This document shows, one piece after another, positions 47,197 through 56,100 of a stretch of DNA of 62,411 nucleotides (its first letter is position 1; every line of letters starts with the position of its first letter). The translations under genes were made by a program, and so were the position numbers. The notes beneath the pieces are model-generated. The model was not told the origin of the DNA, searched no databases, and saw nothing but the letters and a program-made list of their open reading frames with translations. Source of the stretch: Magnetococcales bacterium (lineage in GTDB: Bacteria; Pseudomonadota; Magnetococcia; Magnetococcales; JADFWU01); the NCBI GenBank assembly GCA_015234045.1, contig JADFWU010000017.1, positions 1-62,411 of the forward strand. The letters run 5' to 3'.

Positions 47197-47957
47197 TGTG
47201 ACTGCTCCAATTGGAGAATAACATGGGCATTGTTGTTGGTCATTTCGATGATGCGTGATTGATCCACCTGTCGCAACTGTGCCAGAGTCTCTACCACCTC
47301 TGTCAGGTAGGCAGGTTCATTGCGTTGGCCCAAATGATTTTCAGGCGGTAGATCAGGGGCATCAGTCTCCAGAACCAGGGCATCATCCGGTAGAGTCTGA
47401 GCCAGCTGCCGAATGCGTTTTGCCCGTTGTCGAGTTACAACACCACCAAATCCCAGCTTAAACCCAAGAGCCAAATAACCATTGGCTTGCTGAATACTGC
47501 CGTTAAACGCATGAACAATGCCTGCACAACAGAGCTTGAAATGACGTAGACGCGATAATACCTGGTCATGGGCTTTGCGAACATGCAGTAGAACGGGCAG
47601 CTTATGGTGCTTGGCAAGCGCCAGTTGCTGGTCCAGCAACAGCGCTTGAGCCGCATGGGTTTCAATCGGTGCCATATAATCCAGACCAATTTCACCAATA
47701 GCAACCGGTTTTTCCCGGATAATCCATGTTTCCAACTGTTCAATATCACGCGCACCATGATCTGTCATAAACATCGGATGCAGCCCCAATGCCGGGAGGA
47801 TTCCCGGTTCTTGCAAAGCATATATACGGGAAAAATCCTGCAAACGCACGCCGGGCACAACCCAGTGATTCACGCCAGCCTGACGGCTTCGAGCAATAAC
47901 GGCCTGTCGGTCAATGTCAAAGTCTGAAAAATCCAAATGGCAGTGCGTGTCGATCAT
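47193..47957 (-). CDS. tatD: TatD family metal-dependent deoxyribonuclease
   Basis: A TIM-barrel hydrolase of about 254 residues. Metal-binding motifs are all present: DTHCHLDF, GEIGLDY, LLHVRKAHD, VHAFNGS and LETDAPDLPP. Related TatD/YcfH proteins are 3'-5' exonucleases on DNA and possibly act on other nucleic acids. The ATG at 47957 is preferred over an in-frame GTG at 47966, because no ribosome site precedes the GTG. It is the first gene of the tatD-tcdA-rsmA operon and divergent from lptD. Confidence 0.93.
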   Translation of the reverse strand: MIDTHCHLDFSDFDIDRQAVIARSRQAGVNHWVVPGVRLQDFSRIYALQEPGILPALGLHPMFMTDHGARDIEQLETWIIREKPVAIGEIGLDYMAPIETHAAQALLLDQQLALAKHHKLPVLLHVRKAHDQVLSRLRHFKLCCAGIVHAFNGSIQQANGYLALGFKLGFGGVVTRQRAKRIRQLAQTLPDDALVLETDAPDLPPENHLGQRNEPAYLTEVVETLAQLRQVDQSRIIEMTNNNAHVILQLEQSQ

Positions 47958-48171
47958 CAGAATCACTCAGCAAGTTGAAAAAGGTATGCTATCAACGCAT
48001 TTTTGATAGACAAGCGTGGGTCCAGACTACGCATTTAACCTGTGATGTGGTTTAATATGTGGCGCTTCATGGGCTAACGCACATAAAAAGGGGTTACATC
48101 CCTGACTATGAAAGCGCTCAGTATGATTTTTACGGTACTATTTTTGTTAAACAATAAATCGGTTGACCAGA

Positions 48172-50394
48172 ATGACCCTACCATCAATACGCAAAAGCAC
48201 CAGGATTGATAGCAGCACGGATCAGTATCGATCAATTTGGAGCCATGCTGGGATAACTGTTTCAGCATTGACATTGGGCTTTTTTCTGGCCATTCCGGTT
48301 GAGGCTGGCGGACGCATTCCTGTCAATGTGGAAGCAGATTCACTGGTGCATGATCCTGATAATTATCGGATTACAGCATCAGGAAATGTCCGTATTTCTC
48401 ATGGTGATGTCCTGGAGATGAAAGCCGATAAGAGCGAATACCGCACCCTTGAGCATGCAATCTCGGCTTCGGGCAATGTCGAGTTGCGATATAAGGAAGA
48501 TCGGCTCACTGGTGACCGATTGGATATGAATCTGATAGAAGAGTCTGGTCTGTTGGAGAATGTCTCCTTGGAGTTGTCTCGAAAAAAGGGGCACGCTGAG
48601 GCAAAATCCATTGAGATTCATGATCGTAACCATGCAACAATGCATGAAGCCCGTTTCACAAGTTGTGATTGTGAGATTCCGCCTTGGTGGCTCAGTGCGG
48701 GTAAGTTGGATGTCGATTACGAAGAGAACCGTCTTACTGCCCGTAATCTAACGCTGAAACTGAAAGACGTACCCATTGCCTATCTGCCATGGTGGCGCTA
48801 TCCGCTGAAAAAAACCAGAGAGAGTGGTTTTCTTACACCGCGCCTTCAGGCCAGTGATGCCAGCGGTTTTGAAGTGGATGTGCCCTATTACTGGAATATT
48901 TCGCCACAACGGGATGCAACCATCACCTTACATCCCACCACCGAACGCGGCATGATGTTAAAGTTTCAATACCGCTATTTGGGCGCAAACTATCAAGGCA
49001 TGTTGGAAACCCATGACATGCTGGATAGTAAGGAAGATACCTATCGTGGTTTGAAATATGTGGATCATCGTCATCAGTTGGGCAATTGGCGGCTTCAAGC
49101 CCATGTGGAATCCACGCAGACGAGAGATTTTATCAATGATTTTCATCAAGATCTGCTTGATGAAAATAGTCGGAATCTCGAATCCTATCTGTTTACTGAT
49201 CGAATCTGGAACCGGACCAATGGTTTCTCAAATCTGGAAATCGGTACCCGATGGAATCAGGATCTGGAAAGCAATACCAATGAGTTAACCGTTCAGCGTC
49301 TGCCCTATGTCACGTTGCTTGATCATCGTCCTTTGAATTGGCTGGGCGATAACTGGCGTTTGGAAACTCAAGCACAGTTGGATAATTTCTATCAATTGGC
49401 TGGCAACCATTCCCGACGTATCCATATCGCACCGTCAGTGAACTATCGGCATCCGCTCCATTTTGGTTCGTTCAGCGCCAAAGCAGGTATTCAAGAGACG
49501 GCGTATTGGGTTCAAAGTGATCCTTTGGCAGCGGGCAACACCAATGTCGAGGATTTTAGTCAACGCATCGCTTCTACCATTGATCTGCGACTCAATGGTT
49601 ATTTGGAAAAGACCTATCAATCTGACAGCGATAAAAGCTGGTACCATGTCCTGAAAAACACCATTGAACCAACGTTGCAATATGTGGTCAATACTGCTCA
49701 TGGCGAAGATGAAACCCCCAATTTTGATGCCACGTTGGAAGAGATTTCAGTACACAATCTATTCTCCGATAATCTCTATCTGGGCGTTGACCGTATGAGC
49801 CGTGGACACTGGCTCGCCTTGGGCATTACCTCTCGGTTGATTGGGCGTCTGAAGCCTACCGATCCGGTTCGTGAGATTGCCGCGTTTTCCATTGGTCAAC
49901 GTTGGGCACCAGAGGGCAGCCGTGAATACCAGAATGATAATGCCATGTCTGATCTTGTCGCAGGATTACGGACCCATCTTTCCAAACGTTTGAGCGCATC
50001 TGCCAGCGCTCGGTTTGATCCCTATCTGGAAGAGATGCGTACCGTTGATAGCCTTGCCACCTACGCTCACACTAAAACAGATAAATACAGCATGGGTTAT
50101 CGACTCAAACGAGCCGATGTTGGCGCGGTCAGTCAAGCCGATACGGAAGATCTGCTTTGGCGTTCAGAGAATATGCTGTATGGAGACTGGCGTTGGAATC
50201 TCCATCTGGATTACTCTTTGGAAGAGGAAGATGTCAAAACATGGCAGAGTGGGTTATCCTATATCCATGATTGTTGGTCATTCGAGTTCACTGGTGGTCG
50301 TCGTTTGTCGTCGGATAGCAGTAGACACAATGGTGCTTGGATTGGATTTATGATCTCTTTTAAAGGGTTGGGTGGCTACAGATTCACACCCTGA
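48172..50394 (+). CDS. lptD: LPS-assembly protein LptD
   Basis: A 740-residue outer-membrane protein that, with LptE, inserts lipopolysaccharide into the outer leaflet. A signal-anchor-like segment ends near VEAGG; the OstA/LptA-like beta-jellyroll domain covers about 45-230 (VEADS, SGNVRISHGD); the long beta-barrel follows, with the family motif AYLPWWRYPL...SGFLTPR and YYWNISPQRDATIT. Only three cysteines exist: C165 and C167 (SCDCE) and C701 (HDCW). E. coli LptD has four forming two long-range disulfides, so at most one long-range bond is possible here. ATG 48172 is chosen; an in-frame TTG lies 9 nt upstream. It is followed by surA. Confidence 0.95.
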   Translation: MTLPSIRKSTRIDSSTDQYRSIWSHAGITVSALTLGFFLAIPVEAGGRIPVNVEADSLVHDPDNYRITASGNVRISHGDVLEMKADKSEYRTLEHAISASGNVELRYKEDRLTGDRLDMNLIEESGLLENVSLELSRKKGHAEAKSIEIHDRNHATMHEARFTSCDCEIPPWWLSAGKLDVDYEENRLTARNLTLKLKDVPIAYLPWWRYPLKKTRESGFLTPRLQASDASGFEVDVPYYWNISPQRDATITLHPTTERGMMLKFQYRYLGANYQGMLETHDMLDSKEDTYRGLKYVDHRHQLGNWRLQAHVESTQTRDFINDFHQDLLDENSRNLESYLFTDRIWNRTNGFSNLEIGTRWNQDLESNTNELTVQRLPYVTLLDHRPLNWLGDNWRLETQAQLDNFYQLAGNHSRRIHIAPSVNYRHPLHFGSFSAKAGIQETAYWVQSDPLAAGNTNVEDFSQRIASTIDLRLNGYLEKTYQSDSDKSWYHVLKNTIEPTLQYVVNTAHGEDETPNFDATLEEISVHNLFSDNLYLGVDRMSRGHWLALGITSRLIGRLKPTDPVREIAAFSIGQRWAPEGSREYQNDNAMSDLVAGLRTHLSKRLSASASARFDPYLEEMRTVDSLATYAHTKTDKYSMGYRLKRADVGAVSQADTEDLLWRSENMLYGDWRWNLHLDYSLEEEDVKTWQSGLSYIHDCWSFEFTGGRRLSSDSSRHNGAWIGFMISFKGLGGYRFTP

Positions 50395-50475
50395 CGTTTC
50401 GACAAGGCTGGTTTTACATAGATTATTGAAAAGGCGTGTTGGTCGCCGGAGTATCCATAAAGGAATCCCATCAAC

Positions 50476-51792
50476 GTGAAAATCACGCACACTCTATCAG
50501 TATCAATATATAAATTTGCCTCAGTGAGTGCCTTTGCACTCCTGTTTTTTGTCCTATCGGCTACTTCGGTTCAAGCCAGAATGGCAGACCGAATTGTCGC
50601 GGTAGTGGATGATGATGTGGTCACACAGACCGAAGTGGAAGCCATGGCGCGTGGTGCGATTGAGCGCATGGGTGCTAAGTTGGATAAAGGAGCGTATCGT
50701 CTGATTCTTAAAAAAGCGTTGGATCAGCTCGTTATGCAGCGCTTACGTGCTCAAAAGGCCCAAACATATGGAATCGAAGTCACTGAATCTGAAGTCGATC
50801 AGTTGATGCGGCAGGTGGCTCGAAAAAATCAGATGACACTGGCCGGTCTGAAGAGCGCTTTGGAGATGGATAGCGTGGATATGGATCTCTATCGGGAAGA
50901 GCTTCGTGATCAGGTTATCAAGCGTCAATTGGTTCAGAAAGTGATTCGCCCTTTGGTGACCGTCTCGGATCAAGAGATTGCTGATCTCTACCAACTGACC
51001 AACAAGGGCGGAGTGAAACCCGAAGAAGTACACCTTGGACAGATCCTCGTTCGTCTTTCTGAAAGTGCTTCTTCTTACCAGGTGGATGAGGCTAAACACA
51101 AAGTGGACCTGCTTTTGACTCAGATCCGCAATGGTGAATCTTTTGCCAATTTGGCCAGTCAATACTCTGATGATAGCAGTGGGCTCAATGGCGGTGAGAT
51201 TGGATGGTTCCAACGTGGCTCGCTCTCCAAAGAGATGTCGCAGGTGGTGTTTGGTCGGTCAGTAGGGCAGGTTGTCGGTCCGGTTCGGACTGCTCAGGGA
51301 TTGCATATATTAAAGATTCTTGATCGGCGTAATGTGTCAGCCTCCAGCGAGAAAATCTATCGTATTCGTGCCAGTCATATATTGATTCGACATGGCAGTA
51401 ACTCACCTGAAAAGGGTGATGCTCGTACACAAATTGATCTGCTCCATCAACGATTGAAAAAAGGCGCGTCGTTTGAAGCGTTGGCAAAGCAGTATTCTGA
51501 TGATACCACGGCTAAAGAGGGTGGTGATCTGGGCTGGTTTGGTCCAGGACAGATGGTGCCAACTTTTGAGCAAGTGGCCAATAGCCTGGAACCCGGACAC
51601 TACAGCCAACCGGTACGTACCGAGTTTGGTTGGCATTTGATTCTGGTTAACGAGAAAATCGAGATGGATCCGAACTCACTGGATGCGCGTAAAGAAGTCT
51701 TAAAAAAACAGATTCATGAGAAAAAGACCCAAGAGCGCTATAATCAATGGCTTCGAGATGTGCGTATGCGGGCATTTGTTGAGTTACACTGA
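50476..51792 (+). CDS. surA: Periplasmic chaperone / peptidyl-prolyl isomerase SurA
   Basis: A 438-residue protein with a signal peptide (cleavage near SVQA-RMADR), an N-terminal SurA chaperone domain (IVAVVDDDVVTQTEVE), two parvulin (PPIC) domains (about 180-280 and 292-395; each with QYSDD and GG..GWF motifs) and a C-terminal helix. SurA guides outer-membrane proteins, including LptD, to the BAM complex, consistent with the adjacent gene. Start is GTG with AAAGGA 11 nt upstream; it begins 81 nt after lptD. Confidence 0.95.
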   Translation: MKITHTLSVSIYKFASVSAFALLFFVLSATSVQARMADRIVAVVDDDVVTQTEVEAMARGAIERMGAKLDKGAYRLILKKALDQLVMQRLRAQKAQTYGIEVTESEVDQLMRQVARKNQMTLAGLKSALEMDSVDMDLYREELRDQVIKRQLVQKVIRPLVTVSDQEIADLYQLTNKGGVKPEEVHLGQILVRLSESASSYQVDEAKHKVDLLLTQIRNGESFANLASQYSDDSSGLNGGEIGWFQRGSLSKEMSQVVFGRSVGQVVGPVRTAQGLHILKILDRRNVSASSEKIYRIRASHILIRHGSNSPEKGDARTQIDLLHQRLKKGASFEALAKQYSDDTTAKEGGDLGWFGPGQMVPTFEQVANSLEPGHYSQPVRTEFGWHLILVNEKIEMDPNSLDARKEVLKKQIHEKKTQERYNQWLRDVRMRAFVELH

Positions 51793-51955
51793 ATGATCAT
51801 GAAAAGCGTGTAGCGCTTTTTATAGTTGAATAATGAGGGAGGCTTTCCCCTTCATAATGCTAGAGTCTGATAGTCCGAGCTGATTTATAAGGTCTGTAAG
51901 GCTCTTTGGGAACCAAATGGAGAGCAGGTAGCCCAACTTGTAGGAGGCACGAAAC

Positions 51956-52819
51956 ATGGCTAAAAAGGGCAAAAGAAAGTCAGTTGATCCAGAGATGGAA
52001 CAGGCGATTGAAAAGAAGAAAAAGGAGAAGGGTAAGCCGGACCCTCAAGTCACAGCCCTCCTTACGCGGATTGCCGTTCTTGAGACCAAAGCAGATTCTC
52101 AGTTGCAGCAACTTGCTGACCGTCAGGCTGCACTGCTGCGTAAACTGAGTTCCCGTGCAAAAACAGAACAGGATGTTGACGATAAGATTCAACAGGTTGC
52201 TGATCGTCATGATGCGCTGCTGCGTAAGATGAGCAATTACGAGAACATGGAAGTGGGTTTTAACGAAAAACTCCAACAGCTGTCTGATCGTCAAACCGCT
52301 ACCTTGCGTAAGTTGAGTAGTCAGCAAAACATGGAAGAGATGATCCATGAGCAGGAAGAGCGGATCAATGATCAGCTTCAACAGCTCTCTGATCGCCAAG
52401 CTTCTCTTGTGCGTAAAATGGGTCAGCATGACCAAATGGAAACAGAAATTGAGGAAAAACTTCAACAGCTTGCAGAGCGACAGGACGCTGTGTTGCGTAA
52501 GCTCAGTTCTGTTGATGGGCTGGAATCAGACCTCAACGACAAGTTGGCTCAACTCTCTGAACGTCACGCGGCGGTAATGCGTAAGATCGCTGATCACAAG
52601 CAGTTGGAAACCGATGTGGGTGATAAGTTGGACCAATTGTCACAGCGCCAGGAAGCCACATTACGCAAGATCGCTGTTGAAGAGAACGCTGAACCAGCGG
52701 TAGAACAGAAGTCTGAAGAGGCTCAAACTGAGCAGAAACCAGCCGCCACTCAGAATAAACCGGCACCAAAAAATACAAATACACATCGTAAACGGGGTTC
52801 CCGTTCAAAAAGACGTTAA
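51956..52819 (+). CDS. Coiled-coil protein with seven 28-residue repeats
   Basis: A 287-residue protein with no recognised family. After a Lys-rich N-terminus (1-30), seven tandem repeats run from about residue 47 to 250, with consensus DKLQQL(S/A)(D/E)RQ.A.LRK(L/M)S.......E. Six are exactly 28 residues (four heptads); the third has 35 (one added heptad), so the coiled-coil phase is kept. The tail is Glu/Ala/Pro-rich and ends in a basic THRKRGSRSKRR patch that could bind nucleic acid or membranes. No signal peptide or TM segment: probably a cytoplasmic rod-like structural or scaffold protein. A strong AGGAGG lies 8 nt before the ATG and a hairpin terminator follows, so it is a well-expressed single gene. 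Confidence 0.85.
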   Translation: MAKKGKRKSVDPEMEQAIEKKKKEKGKPDPQVTALLTRIAVLETKADSQLQQLADRQAALLRKLSSRAKTEQDVDDKIQQVADRHDALLRKMSNYENMEVGFNEKLQQLSDRQTATLRKLSSQQNMEEMIHEQEERINDQLQQLSDRQASLVRKMGQHDQMETEIEEKLQQLAERQDAVLRKLSSVDGLESDLNDKLAQLSERHAAVMRKIADHKQLETDVGDKLDQLSQRQEATLRKIAVEENAEPAVEQKSEEAQTEQKPAATQNKPAPKNTNTHRKRGSRSKRR

Positions 52820-52826
52820 GTCGCTT

Positions 52827-52860
52827 ATGGGTGCTCTGACTTGTGCGTCAGGGCACCCAT
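52827..52860 (+). terminator. Terminator after the coiled-coil gene
   Basis: A 14-bp stem ATGGGTGCTCTGAC/GTCAGGGCACCCAT with one G-T wobble and a 6-nt loop, starting 8 nt after the stop. The downstream T-tract is interrupted (AAATCTTGCTTTT). Confidence 0.7.
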
Positions 52861-52933
52861 AAATCTTGCTTTTCTTTCTGGTAAAGTTCACAAACCACCG
52901 GCCTTGGTCGGTCAGCTTCAGCACCGTTATTAT

Positions 52934-53000
52934 CGCAAAAACATCACCAAGGCTTCCACTCAGATTGTGATTAATTGTCAAATTTTGGATCGAAAGTGCT
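52934..53000. repeat. Diverged right half of palindromic repeat family A
   Basis: CGCAAAAACATCACCAAGGC and the following 45 nt match the right half of the element at 54087-54240 with scattered changes. The left half is decayed. It lies directly upstream of pdxA. Confidence 0.7.
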
Positions 53001-53051
53001 GTGTTGGATTGGAATGACCCTATCTAATTTTGAGTCGCAATCGCTATAACA

Positions 53052-54071
53052 ATGAGTAAAGTGACAGGCGCTATGCCGATATTGGCTATTACCATGGGTG
53101 ATCCGGCGGGTGTTGGGCCGGAAATCGTTTTGCGTGCTTGGCAAAATCGGCAAAAAGGGCAGCATGTTTGGCTCTATGTGGCTGATCCTCAGGTCGTGGC
53201 ATGGACTGCTAAGGCCTTAAATATTAATGTTGATTTTGCCATCGTTGAAAGCCCGGATCAGGTCGATTCTCTGGATGAACGGCGATTAGCCATACTGTCC
53301 ACACAATCACGATGTGATCCAGATAGTCTGGCATTTGGAAAACCCAATTCAGGCCATGCAGCGGCGACGTTTGAAAGTATTCAACAGGCGTGTAGGCTGG
53401 TTAAAGGTGGTCAGGCAGTAGCAGTTGTTACACCACCGATTAATAAATCCGTACTGCATGCAGGTGGTTTTGATTTTCCTGGACATACAGAGATGTTGGC
53501 CCATTGTGCTGGGGTTGAAAATCCGGTGATGATGCTGGCTGGTAAAGGGTTGCGGGTTGTGCCGGCCACGATTCATCAATCCATCCGTTCTGTACCGGAT
53601 TCCCTGACTTGGGATCATCTTTTGGATGTGCTGAGTGTAACGCATAACGCACTGTCACGGGATTTTGGTCTGAAAAATCCACGCATTGCCGTGGCAGGAC
53701 TCAATCCCCATGCAGGCGAAGAGGGTGCGTTTGGCCAGTGTGAAATCAAGCTGATCCAACCGCTATGCGATCATCTACGCCAAGAGCGTGGATGGCATAT
53801 TCTCGGACCCTTGCCAGCGGATACCCTGTTTCATCCTCAGGCACGTGCCCGCTATGATGCCGCGGTGTGCATGTACCATGATCAGGCCTTGATTCCCTTG
53901 AAAATGCTCGCATTTGGCGAAGCGGTTAATATCACGTTGGGTCTGCCCATCGTGCGTACCAGTGTGGATCATGGCACAGCCTATGATATTGCTGGATCGG
54001 GTAAGGCAGAATATAGCTCCTTTCTTGAGGCTGTCGTATTGGCTGGTGAAATTGCTCAAAACCGATTGTGA
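53052..54071 (+). CDS. pdxA: 4-hydroxythreonine-4-phosphate dehydrogenase
   Basis: A 339-residue metal- and NAD-dependent enzyme of the DXP-dependent pyridoxal phosphate pathway. Motifs include MGDPAGVGPEI, FPGHTEMLAHC with the metal-ligand His, AGLNPHAGEEGAFG, MYHDQALIPLK and the C-terminal TSVDHGTAYDIAGSGKA. It is monocistronic here and flanked on both sides by family A repeats, upstream (52934-53000) and downstream (54087-54240). Confidence 0.96.
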   Translation: MSKVTGAMPILAITMGDPAGVGPEIVLRAWQNRQKGQHVWLYVADPQVVAWTAKALNINVDFAIVESPDQVDSLDERRLAILSTQSRCDPDSLAFGKPNSGHAAATFESIQQACRLVKGGQAVAVVTPPINKSVLHAGGFDFPGHTEMLAHCAGVENPVMMLAGKGLRVVPATIHQSIRSVPDSLTWDHLLDVLSVTHNALSRDFGLKNPRIAVAGLNPHAGEEGAFGQCEIKLIQPLCDHLRQERGWHILGPLPADTLFHPQARARYDAAVCMYHDQALIPLKMLAFGEAVNITLGLPIVRTSVDHGTAYDIAGSGKAEYSSFLEAVVLAGEIAQNRL

Positions 54072-54086
54072 TATCAGTATGATATC

Positions 54087-54240
54087 GTTCTCTCGTCTAA
54101 AATTTGAACAGTCAACCGTTCCAGCCCTGGTGATATTTTTGCTCTGATGATCTGCTTCGCATATCAAAAGCGGCGCAAAAACATCACCAGGGCTTACACT
54201 CAGGTAGTGATTCATTGTCAAATTTCGGATCGAAATCACT
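54087..54240. repeat. Palindromic repeat family A, full copy
   Basis: A 154-bp imperfect palindrome. Outer arms: CTAAAATTTGAACAGTCAAC against ATTCATTGTCAAATTTCGG. Inner arms: CCCTGGTGATATTTTTGC against GCAAAAACATCACCAGGG. The central segment CTGATGATCTGCTTCGC is unpaired. It lies between convergent pdxA and mgtE. A near-identical copy begins at 62307. Confidence 0.85.
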
Positions 54241-54264
54241 ACATGACGACTTGTTGAGCGCGCG

Positions 54265-55656
54265 TCAAACCAAGTGTTTCATCATAAAAGAGGCCATACT
54301 CAACACCAGGAAGAATCCGGCCATATCCGTGATGGTGGTGAGCAGTGGTCCAGCCGCAACCGCAGGATCAACATTGAATCGTTTGAGAATCAAAGGTACA
54401 AGCCCACCCACTGAGACAGCAATCAAGGTGTTCATTGTCAATGCAGATCCGATGACAAAGCCCAAAGCCGCACTGTCTTTCCAGAACCACGCCACACAGC
54501 CGATTAATATGCCAAGCACAACACCGTTGATCAGACCGACACTGACCTCTTTGATCCAGACCTGGAACATATCCTTCGGAGAAATCGCTTTCAAAGCCAG
54601 TTCACGCAGGCTCACAGCAACGGCCTGATTCCCTGAGCATCCACTCATATCACTGACCATTGGTAGAAAAATAGCAATGGCGATGACAGCGGCTAGTGTT
54701 TCTTCATAGGCTGCAATAACGCTGGCCGCTAGAATGTTAAGTAGGATATTAGCCGACAACCAGGAGAGTCGTCGTCTTGCGCGTAACCAAACGGGCATGG
54801 TTCGGGTTTCATCACCAACCACACCCGCTGTTTTCATCGCGTCGGAACCGGCCCGCTCAATGAGTGCTTCCTCAACCGTTTGGCGGTTGATGATGCCAAG
54901 AATTCGATTATCGTCATCAACAACTGGCAGATTGAAGAAGGTGTGTTCTTTAAATAAGTTACCTAAAGAATCGAGATCGGTGTCCGCTGTGACCGTCACT
55001 GCGGATTTCATCGTGTTTATGGCGGGGGTCGTTCTATCCTCACTTAACAGGTTGAGAATGGAGAGAACGCCTAATATTCTTCTCTGTTCATCAATTACGT
55101 AAGGATAAAACTGTCCGCTATAGCGCTTGAAGTTCACATCTTCAGAACCAAGATAGCGCAGAACTTTGCCAACTGTTTCAGTTTTTGGAATAACCAATAC
55201 CTGCAACAGCATCATATGACCGGCTGTACCAGGTTTATAATTTGCTTTCTGGCGAATTTTTGCGGCTTCATTCTCGTCGTCAATCAGACCAAGTAATCTG
55301 TCAATACTACTATCTGCAACATGACTGACGATTTCTGCTTTGTCGTCCATGTCCAGAGTGGAGAAGAAAGCTTTCGTCTCCCGATCATCCATTCTCTGCA
55401 TAACAGAGGTCGCCTGATCAATAGGAATATGTTTTATCAATTTTGCCGCAACCTGCGGACTCATCTGGGAAAACAGCTTTTCATGTTCTTCAGGGTTCAG
55501 TCCCTGGATTACATGGGCAGTCTTTTCAAAACCCAGATTTTCAACGACTTCTGTGACTTTCAAGTCATTACTGGGATCAATGGCCTGTAGAAGTGCCTGT
55601 TTTGGTGGTGATGTGTGTGATATGGCAGAGAGATTCTCTGAATTATTGTCAGTCAT
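54265..55656 (-). CDS. mgtE: Magnesium transporter MgtE
   Basis: A 463-residue Mg2+ channel. The N-terminal MgtE_N helical superhelix (about 15-135) and two CBS domains (about 150-275) form the cytoplasmic magnesium sensor. Five TM helices follow (about 285-460), with the conserved PMVSDMSGCSGNQA pore motif and a C-terminal DPAVAAGPLLTTITD segment holding the Mg-coordinating Asp. When cytosolic Mg2+ is high, the sensor closes the pore. It stands alone with its own long upstream region. Confidence 0.95.
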   Translation of the reverse strand: MTDNNSENLSAISHTSPPKQALLQAIDPSNDLKVTEVVENLGFEKTAHVIQGLNPEEHEKLFSQMSPQVAAKLIKHIPIDQATSVMQRMDDRETKAFFSTLDMDDKAEIVSHVADSSIDRLLGLIDDENEAAKIRQKANYKPGTAGHMMLLQVLVIPKTETVGKVLRYLGSEDVNFKRYSGQFYPYVIDEQRRILGVLSILNLLSEDRTTPAINTMKSAVTVTADTDLDSLGNLFKEHTFFNLPVVDDDNRILGIINRQTVEEALIERAGSDAMKTAGVVGDETRTMPVWLRARRRLSWLSANILLNILAASVIAAYEETLAAVIAIAIFLPMVSDMSGCSGNQAVAVSLRELALKAISPKDMFQVWIKEVSVGLINGVVLGILIGCVAWFWKDSAALGFVIGSALTMNTLIAVSVGGLVPLILKRFNVDPAVAAGPLLTTITDMAGFFLVLSMASFMMKHLV

Positions 55657-55747
55657 GGAAGCTTTCCTCTACCTGAAGTATTTTGCCATTTATATGAAAA
55701 TTCAATCAAAGAGTATATTGAGCTTACAGTATTAATCTATGATGCGT

Positions 55748-55776
55748 GTTTCAACCAGCAATTATCTAACTCCTAA
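55748..55776. repeat. Diverged solo end of the 30301-30405 element
   Basis: GTTTCAACC.GCAA then TAACTCCTAA matches the right end of the MITE-like element, with changes in the middle. No matching left end lies nearby. Confidence 0.5.
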
Positions 55777-56041
55777 GTGTGACAGATTTGCCATAAAATA
55801 GCATGTTTTGCTACAGAACGGGCAAATGCTTACGCGTATAGTCGTTCCAAAAAAATTGAACACAGGCTGGTCATTCTCTCAATGGCGGAAATCCCTTTTA
55901 AAACCAGTTAGATTTCCACGTTCGCAGAAGTGGCGGGAGTAAGATGGTCTGTTCAATATTAGATCGAAATTACTATATTATTATTGCCAGCTGTATAACG
56001 CCTGGACAAGTCGAAAATGATAATAATCAGAGAGTGATATA

Positions 56042-56050
56042 TGCTATAAT
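56042..56050 (+). promoter_or_regulatory. Extended -10 promoter of the hybrid kinase operon
   Basis: TGCTATAAT is a perfect extended -10 (TGnTATAAT). No good -35 lies 16-18 nt upstream, as is usual for extended -10 promoters. Transcription would start near 56057, about 20 nt before the leader ORF. Confidence 0.55.
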
Positions 56051-56076
56051 GAAAACTTGTGGAAGGGAGGGGATAG

Positions 56077-56097
56077 ATGAATAAGTCGAGAATATAG
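56077..56097 (+). CDS. Six-codon leader ORF (MNKSRI) upstream of the hybrid kinase
   Basis: ATG at 56077 follows a strong purine-rich site (GGAAGGGAGGGG). It encodes six residues and stops at TAG, 3 nt before the kinase ATG, which has no ribosome site of its own. This arrangement suggests that kinase translation depends on re-initiation after the leader. Read from sequence; function is inference. Confidence 0.45.
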   Translation: MNKSRI

Positions 56098-56100
56098 ATA

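Larger units (their letters stand above)
55657..56100. other. 444-bp intergenic region between mgtE and the hybrid kinase
   Basis: A divergent promoter region. It contains a relic end of the 30301-30405 element at 55748-55776, a candidate extended -10 at 56042-56050 and a tiny leader ORF at 56077-56097. The stretch at 55949-55977 (TTCAATATTAGATCGAAATT) weakly resembles the right end of family A. No Mg-sensing leader could be recognised before mgtE. Confidence 0.6.
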
